In this document: positions 28,101-34,896 of the stretch, in pieces
Layout: the number at the start of each line of letters is the position of its first letter
Position numbering within the stretch: the first letter of the stretch is position 1
Assembly: GCA_021777055.1 (NCBI GenBank)
Contig: JAIQZO010000108.1
Span: forward strand, 1-64,000
From: Candidatus Anammoxibacter sp.
GTDB lineage: Bacteria; Planctomycetota; Brocadiia; Brocadiales; Anammoxibacteraceae
Length of the DNA stretch: 64,000 nucleotides
Direction of reading: 5' to 3'
Notes under the pieces: model-generated
What the model was told of the DNA's origin: nothing
Database searches by the model: none
The model's input: the letters and a program-made list of their open reading frames with translations, nothing else
Program-made: the position numbers and the translations under genes

Positions 28101-30619
28101 TTATCGCTGTTACTGACGCCCTGGGAAACCGATTCGAACAGTTATGGGACCCATCCAATTTTGTTGGCACCTTTACAGGTGGCCGCGGACAGGTCACTAA
28201 CATCATCTACGATGAGAGGGGTAATGTTTTAAAGCAGAATGATCCTCTCGGAGGCGTCTTTACCTGGACCTATGATGGGGATGATAACGAAACCTCGACA
28301 ACAGATGAAAATGGCCATGAAACTCACTTTACTTACGACGATCAAGGCAATCGGCTGACACAAAAGGATGCCTTGGGGGGGAGCACCACCTGGACCTACG
28401 ATGAGTTCAGCAATATAACCAGTTTTACTAATCCTCTTGATCAGGTTGAGACTTTCGGTTATGACGACAACGGCAATCTCGTTGAGCGCATAAATGCTGC
28501 AGGAAAATCTGCTTCGGCTACCTATGACGATCAAGGCCGAATCACTTCCATAAGAGATTTTAACGACAATCCTTTTTCTTTTGAATATGGAATATCCGAC
28601 CAACCAACGAAGTTGATCAATCCTGACGGAAGCATTAGACTGATTGAATACAATCATTTTGGGCAAGCCACGCGGGTTGTCGACGAAACCAATATCAGTA
28701 CAACCGCAGTTTATGATGATAGAGGGAGATTGATCAACCAAAGGGACGATCAGGGTAATGAGATAACCCATACCTATAATAGGTATCTCTTGGCAAGTAC
28801 AACAGACCCTCTAAACCGTACCACTCGCTTTGAATACGATGATGCAGATCGATTAGTACGGCAGTTTGACCCGTTAGGGGGTAAAACAGAATACTCCTAT
28901 GATGCCGATGGTAATCGCATAATGGTAACCGATCCCGTTGGGAACACCACAACTTTCGTTTACGACAATCTCAATCGACGAACAGAACGCATTGACCCCC
29001 TGGGTAACATCAGTACATTTACTTATGACCCGGTGGGTAACGAAACCGAAAGGATCGACCGTAATGGACGACGAACGACGTTTCAATACGACAAATTGAA
29101 TCGGCTTCTCAAGGAGACCTGGTTCGATACCAATGATATTGTTGTGCGCACTATTGATTCGGTATACGATGCAGTTGGCAACCGCTTGTCCATTGGCGAT
29201 TCCGACAGTACGCATAGTTTCATCTATGATGAATTAAATCGAGTAATTGCCGATGACAATTTCGGAACGCCAAACGTCCCGAATACTGTACTTTCATATA
29301 GCTACGACGCAAATGGGAACAGAATCTCAGCCAGTGACGGCACTGGAGTTCGGGTTGATTCCTTTTACGGAAAGAGAAATCGGCTTGCTAGAAAGACCTG
29401 GGTTGGTACGGGAATCGATCCGGCGCGTGTTGACTTTTCGTATGATGATTGCTCCTGCGCAAGGAAAACCCAGGAGGACCGTTTTGCAGATGTAGATGGA
29501 TTGCAACTGGTTTCTTCCAGTAACGTTGAATATGATACATTGGGAAGAGTTTCTTCAATTACTCATACTGGCAGTGCCAATGTGGTCCTAGGCAATTATC
29601 TGTATACCTACGATAAAGCAAGTCAGGTTACTGGAAAAACCCATCATGGTCAAACCTTTGACTACACATATGACCTCACTGGCCAACTCATAGCATCTTC
29701 ACGTTCGTTGTTTGGAAATGAAAGCTTTACATACGATGCCAATGGAAACCGTACGAGTAATGGCAGTATCGTAGAGGATAATAATCAGATTGTAGTTGAC
29801 AATGAGTTTGCGTATACCTATGACGACGAAGGCAATCTAACCTCCAAACTGGAGATTGCTACCGATAATATCAGCAACTATAGTTATGATCATCGCAACC
29901 GCTTGGTCCGTTACGAGAAGCGGAACGCTTCGGGCGAACCAACCAGTGAAGCCAGGTACAGCTACGATGCCCTGAACCGTCTCATCGGTATGAAAGTAAA
30001 TGGGGTGACTATGTACACGATCTATGACGGGGCGAACGCCTGGGCAGATTTTGATGAAGATGGGAATGTAATTACCCGTTATCTTTTCGGAGACCGAATC
30101 GACGAAAATCTCGCCCGCTATCGGCCGGGAGAGGGCACTTCCTGGTACCTTTCAGATAAACTCGGGACGGTTAGTGATCTCATTGATGATAATGGGGATG
30201 TTATCAACCATATTGATTACGATAGCTTCGGTAGGGTTCGCGGGCAAACAAATCTCCAAGTAAGTGATCGTTTTTTATTTACCGGCCGAGAATTAGATGA
30301 GGAATCTGGACTCTATTACTACCGCGCACGTTATTATGATTCGAACCTGGGTCGATTCCTCAGTCAGGACCCGATAGGATTTGATGCAGGAGATGCAAAT
30401 CTTTATCGGTACGTGAACAATGCACCGTTTAATGCAACTGACCCGACGGGTGAGGCTGTTGCCATTGAGTACCAGGTACTTAGTGGCGACGACACGGGCA
30501 CTGTTCAGGTCTTCATTGCGCAGACCAATAACGTGGCACACGCTAGGAATCTTTTCTCCGCGTTTCAGAGGACGCAGAGGATTCTTGCCAAGATTTTAGA
30601 GATTAGAAAACTACCCTAG
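19169..30619 (+). CDS. Giant secreted adhesin-like protein with vWA, putative Ig and Rhs/YD repeats (about 3816 aa)
   Basis: The track uses GTG 19154; ATG 19169 is better spaced from GGGGGAT. A Sec signal peptide ends near QVSA. Modules in order (approximate residues): two tandem Cys-containing repeats (195-465); Ig-like strands (465-635); FG-GAP/VCBS-like repeats with LDGDGLPDL (680-815); four PPC-like repeats, three near identical, with SFGWSL and SYQFQIFDVP (1070-1470); a CARDB-like domain (1475-1610); a vWA domain with the MIDAS motif DLSGS (1650-1875); five putative Ig (He_PIG) repeats with GMSVDRNSGMVLWTP (2055-2510); then Rhs/YD repeats and the Rhs core YYYRARYYDSNLGRFLSQDP (2710-3765). 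After DPTGE only about 55 residues remain, with no recognisable toxin and no small immunity gene downstream. Likely surface-exposed or released and adhesive. Expression is probably controlled by the upstream cyclic-di-GMP riboswitch. Confidence 0.9.
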   Translation: MLRNWRDREKVKYLSIIIVISICYSLFFPPIAQVSAAEQSVTQQIINSMQQADMFADMRSDFRNLVVAENSPVTPDNVLRSNAGLNKRGHDNKASPEYALLHAGKREQSEITTDHTGRRIIGFHVNPQKRSILPARKTWSSHTVSTQSVPIVGFVIDPELKRVKPIKKAQVGTRTLVSGKQTASPSSIIENQCDVTAPARVLRHCYDDSESDCNNDAELWLSHYEFEYKEGNLLEIHASYKNITVSESFQQPFCFTVNEEETTLDKIEVITLPVPEELQNTFGDDKVLSPGEKTTVLTYSVVHKGEPFNLFIDANAVVESDTVCNVENMCEASGDSRMLELCNEESETNCGEGTELWMSTFKEAFMSDTLLEITASFKNITDTKIFQQPLCFTVNDETLCDKIDLITLPEQDALSNAFSDDGFLSPGETTKELTFMVQHRGDPFSFYIGANAVLERVSGPTVTINADPLNIVKGESTTLTWSSTEAINAEIDPGIGAVEVDGSMEVFPVETTTYTITVTGNGGTATASTTVVVNDLHVEFHLSQEADTGQIGDDLTTMDTVSLAGFTDANIAIDLYSDNDLTAPVASTRSDASGNFRFANRRLLLGENHFSVTATNLDGHKAFSSRTITYLPCDIDSHINKFSVPVGQTPKEGDNSQMFIPGAAEFIGTFVPLSLPVDSNVLVVAAVLDGDGLPDLITLSKDADEVIIFLDTNSGSLGPAVRYNSGAVMPTTIAVDNFIGNLSPDIAVGHMDGTVTFLEGLGDGTFILRPQSFVTGLGTIVDMTAADFDEDSDVDLAVSGTNQLTVLMNDDDALPVSPITNGSFANHLAGWKSDVTGHVVGDIPGSINGSGGSVLFLENSSFRITLQQTFIVPSSPETLSFDILSSNLEDPAGGVPDAFEASLLDSASNSLVSSFDSGATSFINLNPGDDISTATGVTFDGTRAILDISGLTPGTEATLFFDLIGNPPGTGSSIVLDDVEISPGTILADTFTTVLLPGPIGSTEGIGHCDTDSNDHLDIIVSDAGFNKLIIYNGDGTGAFVRKEIDVAGTVFNTQIKERTSNSLNAEATPFGDLFTGNVGIGDEDVYTLDFAAGQQVYFDVLEGDKRSFSWSLADSNGTDVFSSSEFGDQGPHRINQTGQHTLHVVGRIDIPESYQFQIFEVPESVTLPIAIGDVVNGSIDVPGEKDIYTFDAISDQRLYFDIQKGDKRSFGWSLIDPDGVSIIFNASQFVDQGPFVLKGTGRYTLTMDGTSDRRDSYQFQIFDVPDPVTLPIAVGDIVNGLIDVPGEIDIYTFDALSDQWLFFDVQSGDKRSFGWSLTDTNGVTIFTSSQFGDQGPFVLESTGLHTLTIDGSGDRRNSYQFQIFDVPDSVPQSIPFNTHISGSIVIPGQTQTYIFDAVEDQEILFDILFNNNRVLYTLTDPSGNTVFANTRGDQSILSLPLTGRYELVADLDQSKLGSFSFQVVDGSIAPTVPSSADLVVNNVTAPLRVIDNPAQIEVTWTVTNQGDVSTVEGQWYDRVLFTAGGATGTIENADLVNFSAGVLEQNRLLGPGESYSQTETFTFKDNFTGDFEVLVETDYDNRVFENLDEANNSSRAENLTAVYPEPRNIGGESIINVDYADGSQFPSGTTLSLTGQVNLLSESINALFAFDLSGSTSLVTDLDANFDGTVNDQDDLNNDGIIGDILDTEIGAIIRISNDMAARVDDLLVAAIPFARTSWPADLGPELLNQTFRHPRTGGTIPDFERALRSTDVINGFFSGIDEYRTFWILAGTNFQSPIVTIDSILARAPDADQQIVYFLTDGESTTGPTDAELESLANRGIIFHSYQITGDNVTDQLDDLSRAIDANSQSSGDSTLVADPNDLANVLLGTIKLAGVTVNGKGVESLDASGNFFASVSIQPGNNEFLIEAFDSNGKSIFSTVNIVGIDPNLPPGFTELQDITALSTISYHGSTFNRKSQTLFVDSLITNRGDDSLVSPVTVVFNPITPSTVKLDNPETSDPQGHPAMIFDDELGVDGIAKGETSQPVTLLFSNTTHDRFSINVTFFTSNSTAPYFSSTPITTAVVGKPYQYHAAASDAENHKLAYALTVSPEGMSVDRNSGMVLWTPVPSQVGIHHVELTVSDGHGGVARQNYQVIVWLDLPNRPPVFSSTPLTWIAGGNDYRYAPVVSDFDQDTLLYSLDEAPVGMSINASTGVVAFASPPDGRYNISIRVEDGKGGDAVQSYVLSVGSVSSNTEAPRILSIPSIIGAVSNLYLYFPLVQDNFGDTLSYSLAQAPVNMEIDSDTGKIMWTPDNTQVGPNVVLLRVDDTQGNFVTQFFTVEVSAVLQNLTPVIISTPSFLATQGKQYLYDAEARDGNGDTVIFELAEGPQGMAIDATTGMLAFTPDGTQLGIYRVGIRAKDPFGDKGLQTYDIDVRKPNTAPVFISVPVTGTTAGGTYRYKAIATDEEDMITYSLLTSPIGMTIDKRTGVIKMNTAIADIGDHPITVNVTDERGAVAEQVYTLTVNADTELPVVSVQLSSTVIEPGETVDIQISASDNTGVSTIKLEIDGVPTQLDQNNSATYLATKPGLFDVTGIATDSSGNTGMATQKLRVIDPADAEPPFVEITSPDNGKTVTYLTDIIGTVNGDSDLEFYRVEYARLDLVDIDDIGADNPNWVAFVSGKTDVIDNLLGVFDPTLLCNDDYVVRVVAQDFSGNIAIRAITLGVTGNAKLGQFSVEFTDLSIPLAGIPIEITRRYSTLDANDQDDFGYGWTLKTADANIRETIPLGLEGQVGFFGAEPFKIGTRVYLTDPDGRRVGFTFEPTIAVSLLGTVFMPHFTPDPGVFDQLEVDNVALKQRSDGTFGLFLVGFNYNPSTYRLIRKDGTIYNHDQFEGLQSVIDRNDNELVYTKDGIFHSTGVSIQFVRDSLGRIKEIIDPAGNKITYSYDPAGDLSSVRDQEALVTQFTYYDDPAHYLDEVIDPLDRTAKRTEYDENGRVIAVTDALGNRFEQLWDPSNFVGTFTGGRGQVTNIIYDERGNVLKQNDPLGGVFTWTYDGDDNETSTTDENGHETHFTYDDQGNRLTQKDALGGSTTWTYDEFSNITSFTNPLDQVETFGYDDNGNLVERINAAGKSASATYDDQGRITSIRDFNDNPFSFEYGISDQPTKLINPDGSIRLIEYNHFGQATRVVDETNISTTAVYDDRGRLINQRDDQGNEITHTYNRYLLASTTDPLNRTTRFEYDDADRLVRQFDPLGGKTEYSYDADGNRIMVTDPVGNTTTFVYDNLNRRTERIDPLGNISTFTYDPVGNETERIDRNGRRTTFQYDKLNRLLKETWFDTNDIVVRTIDSVYDAVGNRLSIGDSDSTHSFIYDELNRVIADDNFGTPNVPNTVLSYSYDANGNRISASDGTGVRVDSFYGKRNRLARKTWVGTGIDPARVDFSYDDCSCARKTQEDRFADVDGLQLVSSSNVEYDTLGRVSSITHTGSANVVLGNYLYTYDKASQVTGKTHHGQTFDYTYDLTGQLIASSRSLFGNESFTYDANGNRTSNGSIVEDNNQIVVDNEFAYTYDDEGNLTSKLEIATDNISNYSYDHRNRLVRYEKRNASGEPTSEARYSYDALNRLIGMKVNGVTMYTIYDGANAWADFDEDGNVITRYLFGDRIDENLARYRPGEGTSWYLSDKLGTVSDLIDDNGDVINHIDYDSFGRVRGQTNLQVSDRFLFTGRELDEESGLYYYRARYYDSNLGRFLSQDPIGFDAGDANLYRYVNNAPFNATDPTGEAVAIEYQVLSGDDTGTVQVFIAQTNNVAHARNLFSAFQRTQRILAKILEIRKLP

Positions 30620-30959
30620 CGGAGGTCGGGGGCGGGCCACCGTAACATATAGATATAAAGAGAGATAACGGTTAAAAGTGGCCACATATGGTGCAATAAT
30701 GCCATTTTTAGGATCAAAATGGCATTATTACTAAGTATGGAGCATTCCATGCACCGAATAATAGCTAATTTCTTAGGAACCGTAGCATGGAAGATTACAA
30801 AAACCAGTCAATAAACCGTCATTTGTAACCTCCCATGTTTGATATTCCTTATAAAATTGATGTTTATTGGTATCATAATAGTCACATTTGTCATGTATCA
30901 CTTTCTTGTATTGCATCTTGTTCTTATTGTTAGAATAATTAAAGATTGGAGCTTACATA
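30620..30959. other. Intergenic after the giant gene
   Basis: Apart from the hairpin at 30691-30726 nothing coding is seen. A second short dyad (ATGGAGCATTCCAT) lies near 30738-30751. GGAG about 8 nt before 30960 serves the next gene. Confidence 0.5.
30691..30726 (+). terminator. Hairpin terminator of the giant gene
   Basis: AATAATGCCATTTT and AAAATGGCATTATT form a perfect 14-bp stem with a 7-nt loop about 80 bp after the stop. T residues within the 5' arm rather than a trailing T-run leave it either a bidirectional terminator or a stable 3' end hairpin. Confidence 0.55.
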
Positions 30960-32102
30960 ATGAAAGGTTTATTGTTTATATTTTCGATGTTACGTAGAAG
31001 CAAAATTTCGATGGTAGTACCTATAATAATGTTATGTTCTGGGGATGCGTTATGTCAGAAATTACCCCAACCACCTAAACAGGCACAGTTTGGCCCTGGT
31101 GGTACTGAGTATATACATAGCGGGGTAAGCAAAAATATATTTGGTAAAAGGAACAGGGAGTATTGGATCTTTAGACCATCATCTCCAACGCCAGAAACAT
31201 CACCTATTATTATATTCCTCCACGGCTGGGGCGCCACGAATCCCAAAATATACGGCGCCTGGATTGAGCATATCGTACGGAAAGGTAATATGGTTATTTA
31301 CCCTCGTTATCAGGCAACATTATTTACTCCTTCATGGTCATTAACCCATAACGCAATACAGGCAGTGAAAGATGCTATCGGGCAGCTAAGAAAAGAGACA
31401 GATATAACACCTGAATTTGACAATGTTGCCATTGTTGGCCATTCTGTCGGTGGTCAGATCGCGGCTAACATGGCTGCGTTAGCAGGAAAAGATGAATTTC
31501 CTTTACCAAAAGCGGTAATGTGTGTTCAGCCAGGCAAGTCTGAGTCAAAACAGAAAAGTATTGCTGTTCGACTTGCCGATTTGAGTAGTGTCCCTGCGCA
31601 TACATTACTACTTACGGTGGTGGGTGAAGATGATCTCCTAGTAGGTGATAATGACGGGAAATTAATATTTAACAAGACTACTCAGGTCCCTTTGACTAAT
31701 AAAGATTTTATTATTATGGTCTCTGATAGATATGGTGCCCCTTCTCTGAATGCACATCATTTTGCTCCATGTGCAATTAACGACTCCTATGGTCTAGTTG
31801 GGAAAAGAGGGCAAAGTAGGTGGGAAGGTTTGAAATGGTCAAGATTAGAAGAACAGTTAAAGGACAGACGAGATAAACGAGAAAAAGAGCCTGCTGATTT
31901 TTTGTCAATTGATTTAGTGCAAAAAACAATAGATTCTCTAGATTATTATGGTTTTTGGAAACTGTTTGATGGGCTCTGTGATGCCGCCTTCTATGGGACG
32001 AACAGGGAGTATGCTCTTGGTGATACACCTGAACAGCGTTTCATGGGTAATTGGAGTGATGGAACACCGGTTAAAGAATTGATGGTGACTGATACCCCAT
32101 GA
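30960..32102 (+). CDS. Secreted alpha/beta hydrolase
   Basis: A 380-residue protein with an N-terminal signal region (hydrophobic to SGDALCQ). The fold motifs are an oxyanion-loop strand IIIFLHGWG, the nucleophile elbow GHSVGG (serine nucleophile), an acidic residue after strand 6 in VVGEDD and a histidine in NAHHFAP. It is therefore a serine hydrolase of the dienelactone hydrolase/lipase-like group; the substrate is unknown. It is codirectional with the giant gene but separated by 340 bp with a hairpin, so it is probably its own transcript. The start is supported by GGAG 8 nt upstream. Confidence 0.8.
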   Translation: MKGLLFIFSMLRRSKISMVVPIIMLCSGDALCQKLPQPPKQAQFGPGGTEYIHSGVSKNIFGKRNREYWIFRPSSPTPETSPIIIFLHGWGATNPKIYGAWIEHIVRKGNMVIYPRYQATLFTPSWSLTHNAIQAVKDAIGQLRKETDITPEFDNVAIVGHSVGGQIAANMAALAGKDEFPLPKAVMCVQPGKSESKQKSIAVRLADLSSVPAHTLLLTVVGEDDLLVGDNDGKLIFNKTTQVPLTNKDFIIMVSDRYGAPSLNAHHFAPCAINDSYGLVGKRGQSRWEGLKWSRLEEQLKDRRDKREKEPADFLSIDLVQKTIDSLDYYGFWKLFDGLCDAAFYGTNREYALGDTPEQRFMGNWSDGTPVKELMVTDTP

Positions 32103-32607
32103 ACTGTATTATCTGTAAACTTGATGATATGGGAATTTTCATTTTATACAGAATAGATTTTTCTTTTAATACCAAGGTGTAACTGTCTTATGGGTTAAGC
32201 GATAGCAAAACCTATACTATATTATTTGAGAATAACAATAGCCCGCCGAGGGAACTAATTAAATGGACATTAATTCTCTTTTCTCAATTTGTATTTTCCT
32301 GTCTTTTTGTACTCTTATAATTATGCTTAAACATGTTGTTGATTTGGTTGTACCTTTGCCATACAAGGTCATAATTCATTTGACACAATAACTTGCTTAA
32401 AGCTATAATTAACACCAATTATGTTTTTTTTTGTTTTAGTTTTGCCTTCATGGTTAAAAACCACACTAATTTCCTGTCGTTTGTCTGCATAACTCCTTTT
32501 GCTATGATGTTATAGGATAATTTGATCTTTGTTTATCAAATGTTGACAACCATGGCTATAATTGCTTGAAAATATATTGGCTATTAACATAAAAATACTA
32601 TCATTAC
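32103..32607. other. Intergenic between hydrolase and ispG
   Basis: It holds the doubtful 42-aa ORF at 32263 and a TTGACA at 32543-32548 upstream of ispG without a well-placed -10 box. Otherwise AT-rich with no recognisable feature. Confidence 0.4.
32263..32391 (+). CDS. Possible 42-aa membrane peptide
   Basis: ATG to TAA, 42 residues, one hydrophobic segment (SICIFLSFCTLIIMLKHVV). GAGGGA lies about 9 nt upstream. It is too short for the ORF track. No homolog is recognised; chance is a real possibility. Confidence 0.25.
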   Translation: MDINSLFSICIFLSFCTLIIMLKHVVDLVVPLPYKVIIHLTQ

Positions 32608-33675
32608 ATGGAAAACAGAAGAAAAACCAGAATTATTAACATAGGTTCGGTTCAAATAGGCGGGGACTCAAAGATTGCAGTACAGTCAATGGCTAATACA
32701 CATACACAGGATGTGGATGCTACAGTCAGGCAGATTAAAGAGTTAGAGGAGATTGGATGTCAGATAATAAGGGTAGCGGTACCTACAGCTGAAGCGGCCA
32801 AATGTTTGTCTGAGATCAAGAAACGTATAAACATCCCATTGGTTGCAGATATACACTTTGTGCATCAGCTAGCACTGGATGCAATTGAAAACGGCGTCGA
32901 TAAGATAAGAATAAATCCGGGTAATATGAAGGATAAAGCGATGCTAGAGAAGATTATTCTTTCGGCAAAGAATAAAGGGGTTCCCATAAGAATAGGTGTT
33001 AATTCCGGATCAATTCGGGAGTTTGACCCAAATACTGAGAATGGAGATCATGAGGACATGGTTGATCTCATGGTAAATTCGACATTGCAGTATTGTGAAC
33101 ATTTTGAATCTCTGGGTTTTAAAGACATTGTGGTATCACTTAAGACCTCTGATGTACCGTCTACTATAAGGGCTTACAAGATGATTGCTAATCAATGTGA
33201 CTATCCGTTACATTTGGGCATCACTGCAGCGGGACCGCCGTCATTGGCTTCTGTAAAATCTGCGGTTGGTATTGGGAGCCTTTTGTCACAGGGAATTGGA
33301 GATACTTTAAGGGTCTCGTTTACGGGTATTCCTCATAATGAAGTGAGATTTGGTTATGAAATATTGGAAAGCCTCGGGTTATCTGAACGGACACAACCTG
33401 AACTTATTTCATGCCCCACATGTGGTAGGTGCGAAATAAACTTGGCCAAGATAGTGAATGAAGTAAATGAAAAGCTTCCTTTAGATAAAAAAGGTATACA
33501 GGTTGCGATAATGGGGTGTACGGTTAACGGACCAGGTGAAGCGAGGGAGGCGGATATTGGTATTGCAGGCGGAAAGGGATTTGGCATTCTATTTAAAAAG
33601 GGTAAAAAGATTAAAAGGGTTGATGAAGCAGATATGGTGTCAGAATTGATACACGAAATTGAAAACCTGCCTTGA
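32608..33675 (+). CDS. ispG: 4-hydroxy-3-methylbut-2-enyl diphosphate synthase IspG (GcpE)
   Basis: Converts 2-C-methyl-D-erythritol 2,4-cyclodiphosphate to HMBPP in the MEP isoprenoid pathway. The 355-residue protein has the TIM-barrel start (VQSMANTHTQDVDATVRQI) and the C-terminal iron-sulfur half with CPTCGRC and MGCTVNGPGEA, whose three conserved Cys bind the [4Fe-4S] cluster. Length matches the short bacterial form without the plant insertion. It is followed by dxr and rseP on the same strand (gaps 66 bp and a 13-bp overlap), so the three probably form an operon. No strong ribosome binding site is seen before the ATG, but alignment of the N-terminus supports this start. Confidence 0.97.
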   Translation: MENRRKTRIINIGSVQIGGDSKIAVQSMANTHTQDVDATVRQIKELEEIGCQIIRVAVPTAEAAKCLSEIKKRINIPLVADIHFVHQLALDAIENGVDKIRINPGNMKDKAMLEKIILSAKNKGVPIRIGVNSGSIREFDPNTENGDHEDMVDLMVNSTLQYCEHFESLGFKDIVVSLKTSDVPSTIRAYKMIANQCDYPLHLGITAAGPPSLASVKSAVGIGSLLSQGIGDTLRVSFTGIPHNEVRFGYEILESLGLSERTQPELISCPTCGRCEINLAKIVNEVNEKLPLDKKGIQVAIMGCTVNGPGEAREADIGIAGGKGFGILFKKGKKIKRVDEADMVSELIHEIENLP

Positions 33676-33741
33676 TAAACATTTTTCCGAACATATCCTT
33701 AGAGGTTCTTATCATAAAGTTTTAATAAAGCAAGTAATAAA

Positions 33742-34896
33742 ATGAAAAATATCGTAATACTTGGCTCAACCGGTTCAATAGGCACAAATACATTGGATGT
33801 GGTTCGTCATCTGACCAATGACCAGTATAATGTAATTGGTTTAGCGGCAAATAAACAGTGGGAACTGCTGGCCGATCAGATAAAAGATTTTCAGCCTGAA
33901 TGGGTATCATTGGCGGATGAAGGTTCTCTCAAATGTTTAAAGGATCGATTAAATTCTCAGCCGGATGTTCAGTTGTTACATGATGTAAAAACCCTTTCGG
34001 TGACTAATTCATTTGACAAAGTGGATATTGTTGTCTCTGCGATAATGGGAGCTGCTGGACTTGAAACTGCAATTGAGGCCATTGAGAACAGAAAAACACT
34101 GGCAATTGCTAATAAAGAAGTCTTGGTTATGGCCGGTGAGATAGTTATGCCTCTTGCAAAAGAGAAAGGTGTTTGTATACTTCCTGTTGATAGCGAACAT
34201 AGCGCTATTTTTCAATCACTTAGAGCAGGGAATGAGAATGAGATTAAAAAGATTATACTAACTGCCTCCGGTGGACCATTCTATGACTTTCCTAAAGATG
34301 AACTTGAGAGTGTTACTCCGGCACAGGCACTTAAACATCCTACGTGGGAGATGGGGAAGAAGATTACAATTGATTCTGCTACCCTTATGAATAAGGCATT
34401 GGAAATTATTGAGGCTAAATGGCTTTTTGATCTTGATATCTCGCAAATTGATGTTGTTATACATCCACAGTCCATTATCCATTCCATGGTTGAATTTTGT
34501 GATGGGTCTGTAATTGCACAGATGGGGTTACCCGATATGAGGACGCCAATACAGTTTGCATTGACTTATCCTGATCGAAAACCGGTGAATGTTGAAGGGC
34601 TTGATCTGACAAAACTAAAAGACCTTTCATTTAAGTCGCCGGACAGGGATAAATTTCCTTCCCTGGACCTTGGTTATGAAGCTGCAAAGACTGGTGGTAC
34701 AATGGGTTCAGCCCTTAATGCGGCGAACGAAGTGGCGGTTGACGCATTTCTTAATAACCAGATTAAATTTACAGATATTACCAAACTGGTTAAAACCACG
34801 ATGGAGAATCACGCTGTAATAAGTAATCCTACTCTTAGTGATATAATTGAAACCGATAAATGGGCGCGTCAGGAGGCAAATAAATGCATTTCTTAA
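33742..34896 (+). CDS. dxr: 1-deoxy-D-xylulose 5-phosphate reductoisomerase
   Basis: Makes MEP from DXP with NADPH, the committed step of the MEP pathway. The 384-residue sequence has the nucleotide-binding GSTGSIGTNTLDVV, the central ANKEVLVMAGE, the metal-site DSEHSAIFQ and the flexible-loop region HPTWEMGKKITIDSATLMN. Full length for the family. It sits 66 bp after ispG and overlaps rseP by 13 bp, implying cotranscription. Confidence 0.97.
   Translation: MKNIVILGSTGSIGTNTLDVVRHLTNDQYNVIGLAANKQWELLADQIKDFQPEWVSLADEGSLKCLKDRLNSQPDVQLLHDVKTLSVTNSFDKVDIVVSAIMGAAGLETAIEAIENRKTLAIANKEVLVMAGEIVMPLAKEKGVCILPVDSEHSAIFQSLRAGNENEIKKIILTASGGPFYDFPKDELESVTPAQALKHPTWEMGKKITIDSATLMNKALEIIEAKWLFDLDISQIDVVIHPQSIIHSMVEFCDGSVIAQMGLPDMRTPIQFALTYPDRKPVNVEGLDLTKLKDLSFKSPDRDKFPSLDLGYEAAKTGGTMGSALNAANEVAVDAFLNNQIKFTDITKLVKTTMENHAVISNPTLSDIIETDKWARQEANKCIS

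Noticed and set aside
28229-28771. Minus-strand ORF of 180 aa inside the Rhs region
   Set aside because: Mirror of regularly spaced YD repeats in the giant gene; repeats produce long antisense frames.
30960-32102. Alpha/beta hydrolase as immunity protein of the Rhs gene
   Set aside because: It has its own signal peptide and catalytic motifs, is 340 bp away past a hairpin and is much larger than typical immunity proteins.
32543-32564. TTGACA and TATAAT as the ispG promoter
   Set aside because: The two boxes are separated by only 8 bp, too close for a sigma70 promoter.
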